A DNA stretch of 15,434 nucleotides from assembly GCF_001956045.1 (NCBI RefSeq), contig NZ_MRTH01000073.1:1-15434 (forward strand), written 5' to 3'. Made by a program: the position numbers and the translations under genes. Of the stretch, positions 1-8,405 are shown piece by piece. Origin of the DNA: Paenibacillus sp. FSL H7-0331 (GTDB taxonomy: Bacteria > Bacillota > Bacilli > Paenibacillales > NBRC-103111). The stretch's first letter is position 1, and each line of letters begins with the position of its first letter. Under the pieces are notes generated by a model. It did no database searches. It worked only from the letters and a program-made list of their open reading frames with translations, and was not told the origin of the DNA.

Positions 1-52
1 GACTTTGGGGTATCTCACTCCCATTGAAGCTAGAAAAATCCCCTCATAAATA
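1..52 (+). CDS. IS3-family transposase, C-terminal end only (partial)
   Basis: Reading from base 2, the frame gives TLGYLTPIEARKIPS and then a TAA stop. This resembles the last residues of IS3-family (OrfB, DDE integrase) transposases, which commonly end in a 'GY.(S/T)P.E' motif just before the right inverted repeat. Only about 16 codons lie in the window, so the catalytic residues cannot be checked. The stop is followed at once by a TGTCCA-containing stretch that could be the element's right end. The identification rests on one short motif and is tentative. Confidence 0.5.
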
Positions 53-78
53 TTGTCCAGTTTTATGTTGACAATCCA
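53..78 (+). mobile_element. Probable right terminal inverted repeat of the IS3-like element
   Basis: Immediately after the transposase-like stop is a stretch containing TGTCCAG and ending in a TCCA near 75-78. IS3-family ends typically finish in CA-3' and many carry TGTCCA-like tips. The left partner end lies outside the window, so the exact boundary and the target duplication cannot be read. Inference from position and general family pattern. Confidence 0.35.
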
Positions 79-147
79 CCCAATCAAAATGCGATAAAGG
101 CAATGTGCCCTCATAGAGTAAGCAATTATCCATTTAAATGATTAAAT

Positions 148-249
148 GTAGGAGCTTTTGTGTTGTTTAACGACCATGTAGGAACTTTTGTGTCGTTGGA
201 CAGATGACAAGAACCTGGCTACATAAATGACAAGAACCTGATTACATTA
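148..249. repeat. Two sets of short tandem repeats, mobile-element-end-like
   Basis: Plus-strand units starting TGTAGGAGCTTTTGTGTT (148-165) and TGTAGGAACTTTTGTGTC (178-195) are spaced 30 bp apart. Directly after them is a 23-bp tandem pair, 204-226 and 227-249, each starting ATGACAAGAACCTG. Read on the minus strand, the second set gives TGTAGCCAGGTTCTTGTCAT, which resembles the first set, so the two sets face each other. Multiple short repeats at a terminus are typical of IS21-family ends. No transposase gene lies between them, so this may be a fused or collapsed element end. It also marks where the neighbouring transporter gene loses its 3' part. Confidence 0.4.
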
Positions 250-266
250 CATTCCCCACAGGTCTT

Positions 267-1085
267 TTAATGAGAACATAAAAATAAGGATGAACAATCC
301 ATCAGGATAATGCCAATGATGAGACCAATCAAGCCAATAACTTGGCTGGAATAGTGGAAAGGGGCTCCATTGACATGAAAGCAGAATACTGTCCAGAACA
401 AGCTGAAGCATGCGAAATTAAAGGTACCAATCAACGTTCTTCGCGAAGCGTCCGATGCTTCCGGATAAGTCCGCCCATCGACAACAGCAGTTTAACATAG
501 GAAGAATGGGACTGAACAGCGAAGTTGGGCAGCTTGCTACGAAGTAAGATGAACAGCAGCAGCATGAGAACCGCCGCAACCCCATACTTTAGCCTCCATC
601 CCCACCACCCTCCAATTAATCGGCAACAGTTCTAGCGAGCACCCGATCAGCAGTCCACTAACCACGACACCTAACACCTCGCCCTGCTGTTCAGGTTCCG
701 CCATCTGTGCAGCCAGCGTGATAATTACTTGTGGAATAACCGAGGCTAAACCCACCAGAAAACTGGCAGCATATAACCATACTAGACTTGGTGCGAGACT
801 GGCGCCGACCAGTCCAATGGCTGCAGCGGTCATCAATATCAGCTTACGTCGGTTTACCATATCTCCGAGCGGTACAAAAAAACAGTCCCCGTGCATAGCC
901 AATTTGAGTAATCATGGACACATAGCCTGTTGATTGGGAAGTAATCCCAAACGTAGCTTGTATCTGTGTAAGTAGCGGCTGATTGTAGTACAAATTGGCC
1001 ACACAGACCCCAGACGCAACGGCCAGCAGAATAAAAAACCCCGAGTTAGTGCTACATTATGCCCTTTATTTACGGTTTGTTTCAT
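267..1085 (-). pseudogene. MFS transporter pseudogene (several frameshifts, 3' end missing)
   Basis: The ATG at 1085 follows a good ribosome site (AAGGAAGGGA on the minus strand). The N-terminus MKQTVNKGHNVALTRGF is readable, but the frame must be switched to recover the expected transmembrane stretch containing ANLYYNQPLL. A second frame (to 537) reads FVPLGDMVNRRKLILM, the loop 2-3 motif A of the major facilitator superfamily. Further shifts recover LLLFILLRSKLPNF (about 510-570) and LIGTFNFACFSLFWTVFCFH (about 370-430). A stop lies at 267-269. The remnant spans about 0.8 kb, against roughly 1.2 kb for a 12-helix MFS protein, and the last helices are absent where the repeats at 148-249 begin. 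The original was probably a DHA1-type exporter; the substrate is unknown. At least three frame changes make a working product unlikely. Confidence 0.75.
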
Positions 1086-1129
1086 TGTGTTCCCTTCCTT
1101 ACAACTGCTTAATGACATGGACATTTTAT

Positions 1130-1157
1130 TTAGTATAAATGAATCTACATAGGTCAA
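1130..1157 (-). promoter_or_regulatory. Possible promoter of the decayed MFS gene
   Basis: On the minus strand there is a -35-like TTGACC (1157-1152) and a -10-like TACTAA (1135-1130) with a 16-bp spacer, about 45 bp upstream of the ATG at 1085. A short inverted repeat, AGGTC/GACCT with 9 bp between (1151-1169), overlaps the -35 and could be an operator. Both signals are weak. Confidence 0.3.
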
Positions 1158-1242
1158 TTAATAAGACCTTTTCCCAATGAAGAGTGACACTTTTTTTGAT
1201 GCAATAAACAACAGTTTTAGCAACCAGATAAGTAAAAGCTCA

Positions 1243-2424
1243 TTAGGGATGCAGATTCAACTTTTGGGCTAAAGGCTTACCATAAACTTTTATTCTGATA
1301 ATAATCAATAGAAAAGCTAGTACAGTAAATCCAATTCCACTCCATACAAGTTGACGTACATCCCATTGCAAAAGAAACCAGCCACCGATAGTTGTTCCAA
1401 TAGTTATTCCTAAATTCGCAAAGGTTATAAACAAGCTGTTCCCAAATTCAGGAGCTGACTGTGATTCGATGATCAGCCAGCTTTGTCCAATGATAAGTCC
1501 GCCGGCATGGACAATTCCCCATAGAAAGATTAGAACAAACATAGGAATAAAATGAATCCCTAAAAAATAAAGCATCATATAAATAAGTAGTAAGATTAAA
1601 GGAAATAAGGTTGCTGTGAGAGCAATGTTTTTCTGCACGAAGGCTCCAAATATGAAATTCCCCAAAATCATGACCAATCCAAATACGAATAACATAATGC
1701 TTATCCATGAGCCATTCACTTGTGTTACTTGTCCAAGATATTCAGCAAAGTAACTATATACAGAGAACATAGCTGCAAATAAACATATAACGGACGCAAT
1801 GTTTAACCACAGAGCAGGTTTACGTAAAACACTGAGTTGTTGTCCATAAGTCATTTTTTCTTTAACAGGCATCGAAGGAAGCCAGATCAATATGCCGAAA
1901 AAGGCTATGATACTAATTATGGCACCAAACATGAATGCTACCTCAACTGAAATTCGCTCTGCAAGATAAGAGGTCAATGGCACACCAAATGCAAATCCTG
2001 CTGTAATACCTGTAAACACCTTGGTCACGGCTTGACTACTTTTCTCTGGAGAAACCAATGATGCTGCCACCACAAGAGCTACAGAAAAGAAAGCAGAATG
2101 CGCCAGTGCGGGAATAATCCGAAATACCACCATTACGTTGAAGCTCATAGTAAAAATATAAACAACGTTGGAGACCGCAAACATTAGCACCGATATTAAC
2201 AAAATGAATTTACGATTTATACCTGAAGATAGCAAGGTTATAAAAGGCCCTGACAATGCTACGACCAAGGCAAAAATACTGACAAGTATTCCTGCCGCTG
2301 AGGTAGTTATGTGGAATTTTTGTACTACCTGAGGTAGCACACCTATAATCCCCATTTCTGTTGTGATTATTCCGAATACACCTAAAGCCAAAATCACAAT
2401 TAGCAAAGGGTTAGTCTTTGTCAT
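1243..2424 (-). CDS. MFS transporter, DHA1-type drug/metabolite exporter
   Basis: This is a 393-residue, highly hydrophobic protein with the length and helix pattern of a 12-segment major facilitator transporter. The start MTKTNPLLIVILALGVFGI, with ITTEMGIIGVLPQV following, resembles the AraJ/NepI/YdhP-like branch of proton-driven exporters in the cytoplasmic membrane. A degenerate motif A (LSSGINRKFIL) lies between helices 2 and 3. I start it at the ATG at 2424 because AAGGTGG lies 8 bp upstream; the longer GTG start at 2436 would fall inside that ribosome site. It begins about 60 bp after the stop of the broken flavin oxidoreductase gene with no obvious terminator between, so the two were probably co-transcribed. 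It is visibly more AT-rich than the cyd genes, suggesting acquisition by transfer. The substrate cannot be read from the sequence. Confidence 0.85.
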   Translation of the reverse strand: MTKTNPLLIVILALGVFGIITTEMGIIGVLPQVVQKFHITTSAAGILVSIFALVVALSGPFITLLSSGINRKFILLISVLMFAVSNVVYIFTMSFNVMVVFRIIPALAHSAFFSVALVVAASLVSPEKSSQAVTKVFTGITAGFAFGVPLTSYLAERISVEVAFMFGAIISIIAFFGILIWLPSMPVKEKMTYGQQLSVLRKPALWLNIASVICLFAAMFSVYSYFAEYLGQVTQVNGSWISIMLFVFGLVMILGNFIFGAFVQKNIALTATLFPLILLLIYMMLYFLGIHFIPMFVLIFLWGIVHAGGLIIGQSWLIIESQSAPEFGNSLFITFANLGITIGTTIGGWFLLQWDVRQLVWSGIGFTVLAFLLIIIRIKVYGKPLAQKLNLHP

Positions 2425-2483
2425 TAGATTTTCCACCTTTTCACAATAAAGATCCGATAACCCAAAGTACCTTTATTAATAAT

Positions 2484-3211
<728 letters not shown>

Positions 3212-3277
3212 AATTTTTCTCCCTTTTGTATGCTATTCGATCCTAAGATCTACTTGTCGTTTGTAATTATCAGCACC

Positions 3278-3313
3278 AATATATTAAATGCATGTGAATG
3301 CATTTGATATATT
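3278..3313. promoter_or_regulatory. Palindromic operator overlapping the -10 region
   Basis: Two 16-base arms, 3278-3293 and 3298-3313, are complementary at 15 of 16 positions (the other is G·T) around the 4-base centre GTGA. The core is AAATGCAT facing ATGCATTT. It covers the -10 and the expected transcription start of the oxidoreductase promoter, the usual place for a repressor. The symmetry and AT-rich flanks suit a dimeric winged-helix repressor (MarR/HxlR type), but no such gene is in the window. As RNA it could also fold into a hairpin. Confidence 0.55.
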
Positions 3314-3333
3314 AAAAATTTTTTTATTGTCAA
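3306..3333 (-). promoter_or_regulatory. Sigma-A-type promoter of the oxidoreductase/MFS unit
   Basis: On the minus strand there is a perfect TTGACA (3333-3328), a 16-bp spacer and a -10-like TATATC (3311-3306), about 95 bp upstream of the ATG at 3211. The promoter looks intact although the first gene is ruined, so it may still express the downstream exporter. Confidence 0.6.
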
Positions 3334-3844
3334 CTATAGTTTCTTCCTCATTCGGTTGCTACCAAGGGTTCCATAAATGTTTAAAAAATATAATACCGTT
3401 AGCAAAGAAACATAACAAACAACGATACCTTGTGGCAGTCAGGATTCAACAATGCGTATAAATGCCTTCGGGTACTATTACTTTGGCTAATTTTATCTGC
3501 ATCCTTCGGTTATCTCTTAAATAAATGAAACATTGTACTAGCTCATAATGAGTAAAAACAGAAACATATTTTACCATCTAAAATCCAATGATGGGTGCCT
3601 TATGCTACTTGCAGCTCGTTTTTAATTTATTCAAGTGAAGCTCTGTTTGTCGTGGCAGTATGCACAAACTCAATAATGCTAGCGAACTTCTGTTTCCCGT
3701 ATGTGGTGGATGGTCTGGGTAAAAACAGTACCGTAAAGGTCGCATAAAAAAAGATAGGAAAACTGAATCAACAACCAGTATAGTAAAATTGCGTGCTAGC
3801 TTCGAACTTGGACACCTTGATTACGTGTTCCGTATCCAATAAAA
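3334..3844. other. Stretch without a recognisable gene
   Basis: About 510 bp lie between the oxidoreductase promoter and the end of cydC. Stops are frequent in all frames. A short minus-strand frame near 3650-3720 reads EFVHTATTNRASLE before a stop, but I cannot assign it. I see no convincing terminator for the cyd operon here. The best inverted repeat near 3810-3836 (ACAC/GTGT) is too short to call. Confidence 0.5.
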
Positions 3845-5587
3845 TCAGAAATTAAATGCGTAGTCCCCCGTTTCGCCGATTAATTGTAACTCAATTTGTT
3901 TCATCTTATAAAAATAGCCGTTTTGCTCCATCAACTCGGAATAAGAACCCGTTTCGATCACCCTTCCTTGCTCCATAACGACGATTCTGTCCATTCCTTC
4001 CAAACCGTTAAGCCGGTGACAGATTAGCAGAAGCGTATCTTCGGACGCTTGCTCGTATAGGTGCGTCAAAACACGTTGCTCTGTCACATAGTCCAGCGAA
4101 GACGTCGGCTCATCCAGCAGCCATAGCTTTCCCTTGCGAAGCATGGCCCGCGCCAGGGCCAAGCGCTGTTTTTCGCCATCCGATAAATTTTCTCCCTTTT
4201 CGTACACGGGGTCCGTTAACGAAATGGTCGGCAATTGCACTTTAGCGAGGATATCCAACAGGTCGCCGTCGGAATGGTCCTCAGCATCCATGAGCAAGTT
4301 ATCTCGGATCGTTCCTCGGAAAAAATGGCTTTGCTGCAGCACGACATTAGCCGGTTTCCAAATGCTCGACTCCTCCAGCTCTTGTACCGATACGCCGTTC
4401 AGTCGCAAATCCCCAGCCGTTGGCGTACGCAGCTTGAGCAACAACTCAATCAACGTGGACTTTCCCGAACCGCTAGGTCCGACAATCGCCGTTTTGGATC
4501 CTGGTGGAATTTGCAACGAAAAGTTCTTTAACGCTGGCCTCCACTCCCCTTCATATTGAAAGGAAACGCCGGATAGTTCAATAGAAACGGCATGGTCGGT
4601 ATTCAACGTACGACTTGGCTGCACTGGCTGCATGGCAGGAGTTAATACTGCTTCCGTCAGCCGCTTGGCTGCATGTTCGCTATCTTGCTTATATGCTGGC
4701 AACGTGGCCATAGCCGCTGCTTCTTCAAATACAGTTAATGAGGCCATGACAAGCATAGCCAGATATACGCCAGCTAGCGTTCCATCCGATATCAGATAAG
4801 CACCAAGTGCCAACACCCCCCAGGAAATCAGATATGTGACAAAGGTATGCATCGATTGTCCACGTAGCAGTTGTCCGGCCGCTCGCTGCTGCTCGGCTGC
4901 CAATGTAGCAGAAGCTTGGCGAAGTTGCTGTTCCTGCTGCGCAAGCTGCCCATAAACTTTAAGATCCCGGAAACCATACAACATCTCTGTTACTTCCGTA
5001 GACAACAGCGCTCGCTGCTTGCGAACATGCCCATTGATTTTCCGATATCCTAGCAATACGATTCCCGGCACGACCAATACGGTTCCCAGCATACCGAGTA
5101 GCATCAAGCAAGCCATCCAGAAAGAAAAGGAGGCGGTAGCCAGCATTGTCGTCAAGAACACCATGACAACAATGATCGGCGGATACGCGACGCGTAAAAA
5201 ATAGTGCTGCAAACTCTCTACATCCCCAACGATTCGTGCAAGCAGATCCCCGCTTCGGTTTTTATTTAAAATGCCTGGCGTTAAGGGAATGAGCTTGGCA
5301 AAAAAGGATGATCGCAAACGGCTAAGCATAGAGAATGTCGCTCGGTGTGAATATAAGCGCTCGCCATAACGACTCACCGCTCGAAGTAAACCAAGCAGCT
5401 TGACCAACGAAGTAAGTACGATCAGCGTATAAAGCGGAGGTGCAAACACCGTTTGCGAAATCAGATATCCGCTCGCAGAAAAGAGGATCACACCGGCAAT
5501 ACCGGCGACAAATCCGCCTAAAATCGAAAGAATAATATCTTTGCGCTCCCGAATCATAGCTTGGAACAAAATAGCCAACTCGTTCAT
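3845..5587 (-). CDS. cydC: Thiol reductant ABC exporter subunit CydC
   Basis: A 580-residue half-transporter with an N-terminal membrane domain (about residues 15-300, with segments near 20-45, 50-70, 135-180 and 250-285) and a C-terminal ABC ATPase. Visible ATPase motifs are Walker A GPSGSGKST (370-378), Q-loop QQ (418-419), signature LSDGE (468-472), Walker B LWLLDEP (488-494) and the H-loop histidine at 524. The ATP site therefore looks complete. With CydD it forms the heterodimer that in characterised bacteria exports cysteine/glutathione-type thiols and is required to assemble cytochrome bd. The ATG overlaps the cydD stop by 4 bp (ATGA), indicating translational coupling, and AAAGGGG lies upstream. 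Length and position as the last gene of cydABDC match the family. The order of the two ABC subunits by name follows alignment to memory only and could be swapped in Bacillus nomenclature. Confidence 0.93.
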   Translation of the reverse strand: MNELAILFQAMIRERKDIILSILGGFVAGIAGVILFSASGYLISQTVFAPPLYTLIVLTSLVKLLGLLRAVSRYGERLYSHRATFSMLSRLRSSFFAKLIPLTPGILNKNRSGDLLARIVGDVESLQHYFLRVAYPPIIVVMVFLTTMLATASFSFWMACLMLLGMLGTVLVVPGIVLLGYRKINGHVRKQRALLSTEVTEMLYGFRDLKVYGQLAQQEQQLRQASATLAAEQQRAAGQLLRGQSMHTFVTYLISWGVLALGAYLISDGTLAGVYLAMLVMASLTVFEEAAAMATLPAYKQDSEHAAKRLTEAVLTPAMQPVQPSRTLNTDHAVSIELSGVSFQYEGEWRPALKNFSLQIPPGSKTAIVGPSGSGKSTLIELLLKLRTPTAGDLRLNGVSVQELEESSIWKPANVVLQQSHFFRGTIRDNLLMDAEDHSDGDLLDILAKVQLPTISLTDPVYEKGENLSDGEKQRLALARAMLRKGKLWLLDEPTSSLDYVTEQRVLTHLYEQASEDTLLLICHRLNGLEGMDRIVVMEQGRVIETGSYSELMEQNGYFYKMKQIELQLIGETGDYAFNF

Positions 5588-7350
5588 CCCGGCACCCCTT
5601 TGCGTTGGACATCGACCATCTCTGCATACGCAGGCAGGCGTTTCATAAGCTCGTCGTGATGTCCCGAGCCCATTAGGACGCCATGGTCCATAAACAAAAT
5701 GTTGTCCGCATTTCGAATGGTATACAATCGGTGAGCCACCGTAATCATCGTCGCCGATTGTGCCAAGGTTCCAATCGAATGTTGCAGGATGCTCTCGGTG
5801 TGAAGATCGAGTCCGACGGTCGGCTCATCGAACAAAATAATGGAAGGTCGCTTCAAAAAAGCCCGCGCTACGGCAAGCCGTTGCTTTTCCCCACCGGATA
5901 GTCCTCTACCGCCTTCACCGACAGGTGTATCAAATCCCTGCTCCAGTTGGGATACAACCTTCGAAAGACCCGCGTCCGCAGCCGCCGCCTCAATTTCAGC
6001 CCTAGAGACTTTCCGCCCGGCACCGATCGCGATATTATCGGCGAAGGTACCTGCAAAAATGTAAGGATGCTGCGTAATGTAGCTAATATGTTCGAACCAT
6101 ATCGTCTCATTCTGTTGAGTAAGCGGGTTTCCATTCACTAAAATGGTCCCCGACGCCGGTTTTAGTAATCCCGCTATAAGATGGAGCAAGGTTGTTTTGC
6201 CGGATCCGCTATGACCAACAAGGGCAATATGATCTCCTGGTCCAATTGTGATCGAACCTGTATTCAGCTCAAATGAGTCAGGTGCATACTGAAACCGGAC
6301 ATTGTCCAGTTCAATGGTGGGCGGCATTGGAAACAGCTTCTTCGGAAATGTCCGGAGCCCTATCGGCTGATCCTTCAGATCGTTTTTATCGTTCGTGTCC
6401 GCGAGCATGGTTTCAACCTTGCTAATCGCCCCCATACTGGTTCGCCCATTGTGAAAAGCTGTGCCCGAACTCTTTAGTAAGCTGTAAAACTCGGGCACGA
6501 GCAACAAAACAAAAAAGGCCGTGTGAAACGACATCGATTTGAAGACAAGCAGCTGAATGGCCAGTTCGAGAGCAACAATCCCGATGCTCAGCAGCACAAT
6601 CGATTCCAGCATGAGGGTATTCGTAAACGCAATCTTCAAAATATCCATTGTGGCATCACGGTATCTTAAGCTACTGCGTTCGATTTCTTGCTGCTGACGG
6701 CGGGCCCGTCCGAATATTTTTAACGTAACGAGCCCTTGAAGGGAATCTAGAAATGTACCGGCAAACTCGGCCAACTGCGCATACTTTTCTTCTGATTTAT
6801 TTTTCGTTTTCAGCCCCACCAAAATCATAAAAATCGGGATAAACGGAGCCGTAACCAGCATGATGATCCCTGAATTGGCATGTTGGGTAAACGTAACGAC
6901 TAAAATCAGAATGGGGATAATGACCGTTTCCACCATACGCGGGATGTATTGACTGAAATAACTATCCGCCTCATCCACAGCATCCAGCGCCATACTGACC
7001 TTTCCCCCCGTTTGCCCTCGAAGAGAGGAAGGCATGGAAGCATGCGTAAAATTCTGAAGCACGGCTGCTCGCATATTTTTTTTGGCGGTTGCTGCCATTT
7101 GCAAACCAACTGTCCCGTTCCCATATGACAACAGTGTACGTATCGCCATCACGACCAGTAGGATGCCGAGCAGTAGGGCAACCGATGAAAAAGATACTCT
7201 CTCCACAAAGATCCGCTGGACGGCTTCAGCCAGCAATGCAGCCTGACTTACAATGGCGGCGCCTAGTGCGAGCGAGATGAATGCCAGGTAAATGAGACGT
7301 TTGCGTTGGGCAGTCATCTGTATAGCGATTAAGCTTCTTTTCCCCTTCAC
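5584..7350 (-). CDS. cydD: Thiol reductant ABC exporter subunit CydD
   Basis: A 588-residue ABC half-transporter, partner of CydC. I place the start at GTG 7350, where AAAGGAG (7365-7359) is 8 bp upstream. The frame is open to 7470, but that would run into cydB and add about 40 residues unlike the family. The membrane domain covers about residues 15-300. The ATPase domain has Walker A GHSGSGKTT (379-387), signature LSGGE (484-488), Walker B IILFDEP (504-510) and the H-loop histidine at 540, all intact. The protein exports thiols from the cytoplasm, supporting heme insertion into and redox balance for cytochrome bd. It begins 41 bp after the cydB stop and overlaps cydC by 4 bp, so it belongs to the same transcript. 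Confidence 0.93.
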   Translation of the reverse strand: MKGKRSLIAIQMTAQRKRLIYLAFISLALGAAIVSQAALLAEAVQRIFVERVSFSSVALLLGILLVVMAIRTLLSYGNGTVGLQMAATAKKNMRAAVLQNFTHASMPSSLRGQTGGKVSMALDAVDEADSYFSQYIPRMVETVIIPILILVVTFTQHANSGIIMLVTAPFIPIFMILVGLKTKNKSEEKYAQLAEFAGTFLDSLQGLVTLKIFGRARRQQQEIERSSLRYRDATMDILKIAFTNTLMLESIVLLSIGIVALELAIQLLVFKSMSFHTAFFVLLLVPEFYSLLKSSGTAFHNGRTSMGAISKVETMLADTNDKNDLKDQPIGLRTFPKKLFPMPPTIELDNVRFQYAPDSFELNTGSITIGPGDHIALVGHSGSGKTTLLHLIAGLLKPASGTILVNGNPLTQQNETIWFEHISYITQHPYIFAGTFADNIAIGAGRKVSRAEIEAAAADAGLSKVVSQLEQGFDTPVGEGGRGLSGGEKQRLAVARAFLKRPSIILFDEPTVGLDLHTESILQHSIGTLAQSATMITVAHRLYTIRNADNILFMDHGVLMGSGHHDELMKRLPAYAEMVDVQRKGVPG

Positions 7351-7391
7351 CAACTCAACTCCTTTATGGTAATAGCCTGCGAGTAATCGGC

Positions 7392-8405
7392 CTATTTTTC
7401 CCCTTTCACGTAATCCGCATCGAACAGGAACAGCTTGAAAACCAAAATAAGGGAAGGAATCAATAGACACATGCCCCCGATAAATACGACAACTAGCGCG
7501 AAACCCATTGAGGATGAGGTGACGCTGCTCTGAATCGTAATGTAGGGATCAAGAATATAGGGATACTGCCCAATCCCGTAAGCGGAAAAGGCACAGAAAA
7601 ATTGCAGCATGATGCAAACAAATGCTAGCCCATAGCGGCGGCCGCGGTATAACAGCCACATCGCAATCATGAAAAAGGCAACAGAAAGTGCAAGCAGCCA
7701 CCATAAATCCATCATATTTTGATAATGTCGCTCATTGTGTTGCCCCAAATAGATAAAGGCCGTCAGGGCGATAATAATCGTCGGTGTGCTCCAGAAAAGC
7801 GCATAGGTCCGCATAAGCTTTAGCGCAACGTGATCCTCTGCCCGTGAAGCGTAAAACGCCAGAAAACAGGCGCTAATAAACAAGACAGACACAATCGCCA
7901 ATCCAACGATGCTCCACGACAATGGATTGGTAAATAAAGCCCAGTAATCCAGAGAAACCGTCTGATCCTGCTTCAAGATAAAGCCGCCTTCAGACAGGGC
8001 CAGTGTCACGGACAACGAAGCCGGGATCAGCAAACCCGATGCGCCGTACAAAAACAGATAGACGATATTATTTTTGGAACCATAGTTTTCAAATGCATAG
8101 AACGAACCGCGAATAGCAAGCAGCACGATCGCAACACTCCCCGGAACAATCAGCGCCGAGCCATAGTAATAGGCTGTATCCGGAAAAAATCCGATCATGC
8201 CGATGTAGAAAAAGACGAAAAATACATTTGTGATCTCCCATACGGGTGACAAATAACGAGAAATCAGACGATTTATGAGGGGGTCCTGCTTGGTCAAGTG
8301 GGCATAAAAGGCAAAGAAACCGGCTCCAAAGTCAATGGAGGCTATAATAAGATACCCGTACAAAAACAGCCAAAGTACCGAAATCCCAATCAAATCGTAA
8401 CTCAT
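7392..8405 (-). CDS. cydB: Cytochrome bd ubiquinol/menaquinol oxidase subunit II
   Basis: A 337-residue membrane protein with about eight to nine hydrophobic segments, close to the B. subtilis CydB length. It starts MSYDLIGISVLWLFLYGYLI, followed by an acidic residue in the SIDFGAG stretch typical of CydB N-termini. CydB pairs with CydA in the terminal oxidase that reduces O2 with quinol electrons at low oxygen. The ATG at 8405 shares its first base with the cydA stop (TGATG), so translation is coupled; the open frame upstream of this ATG is the shadow of cydA. SSMGFALVVVFIGG and the C-terminal helix are present, and no truncation is seen. Confidence 0.94.
   Translation of the reverse strand: MSYDLIGISVLWLFLYGYLIIASIDFGAGFFAFYAHLTKQDPLINRLISRYLSPVWEITNVFFVFFYIGMIGFFPDTAYYYGSALIVPGSVAIVLLAIRGSFYAFENYGSKNNIVYLFLYGASGLLIPASLSVTLALSEGGFILKQDQTVSLDYWALFTNPLSWSIVGLAIVSVLFISACFLAFYASRAEDHVALKLMRTYALFWSTPTIIIALTAFIYLGQHNERHYQNMMDLWWLLALSVAFFMIAMWLLYRGRRYGLAFVCIMLQFFCAFSAYGIGQYPYILDPYITIQSSVTSSSMGFALVVVFIGGMCLLIPSLILVFKLFLFDADYVKGEK

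Noticed and set aside
2445..2477. AATAAAG/CTTTATT inverted repeat between the oxidoreductase remnant and the MFS gene, considered as terminator or operator
   Set aside because: 7-bp AT-rich arms with a 19-base spacer; expected by chance in such AT-rich DNA and without a T-run.
3278..3330. Palindrome followed by a T-run on the plus strand, considered as a plus-strand terminator
   Set aside because: There is no plus-strand gene upstream of it, and it overlaps a perfect minus-strand -35/-10 pair, so an operator is the better reading.
3600..3760. Possible protein remnant on the minus strand (EFVHTATTNRASLE)
   Set aside because: Short, bounded by stops, and I cannot match it to any family; left as unassigned intergenic sequence.
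7351..7470. Upstream extension of cydD to a start at 7470
   Set aside because: It overlaps the cydB end and lacks family similarity; the GTG at 7350 with AAAGGAG 8 bp upstream is the better start.
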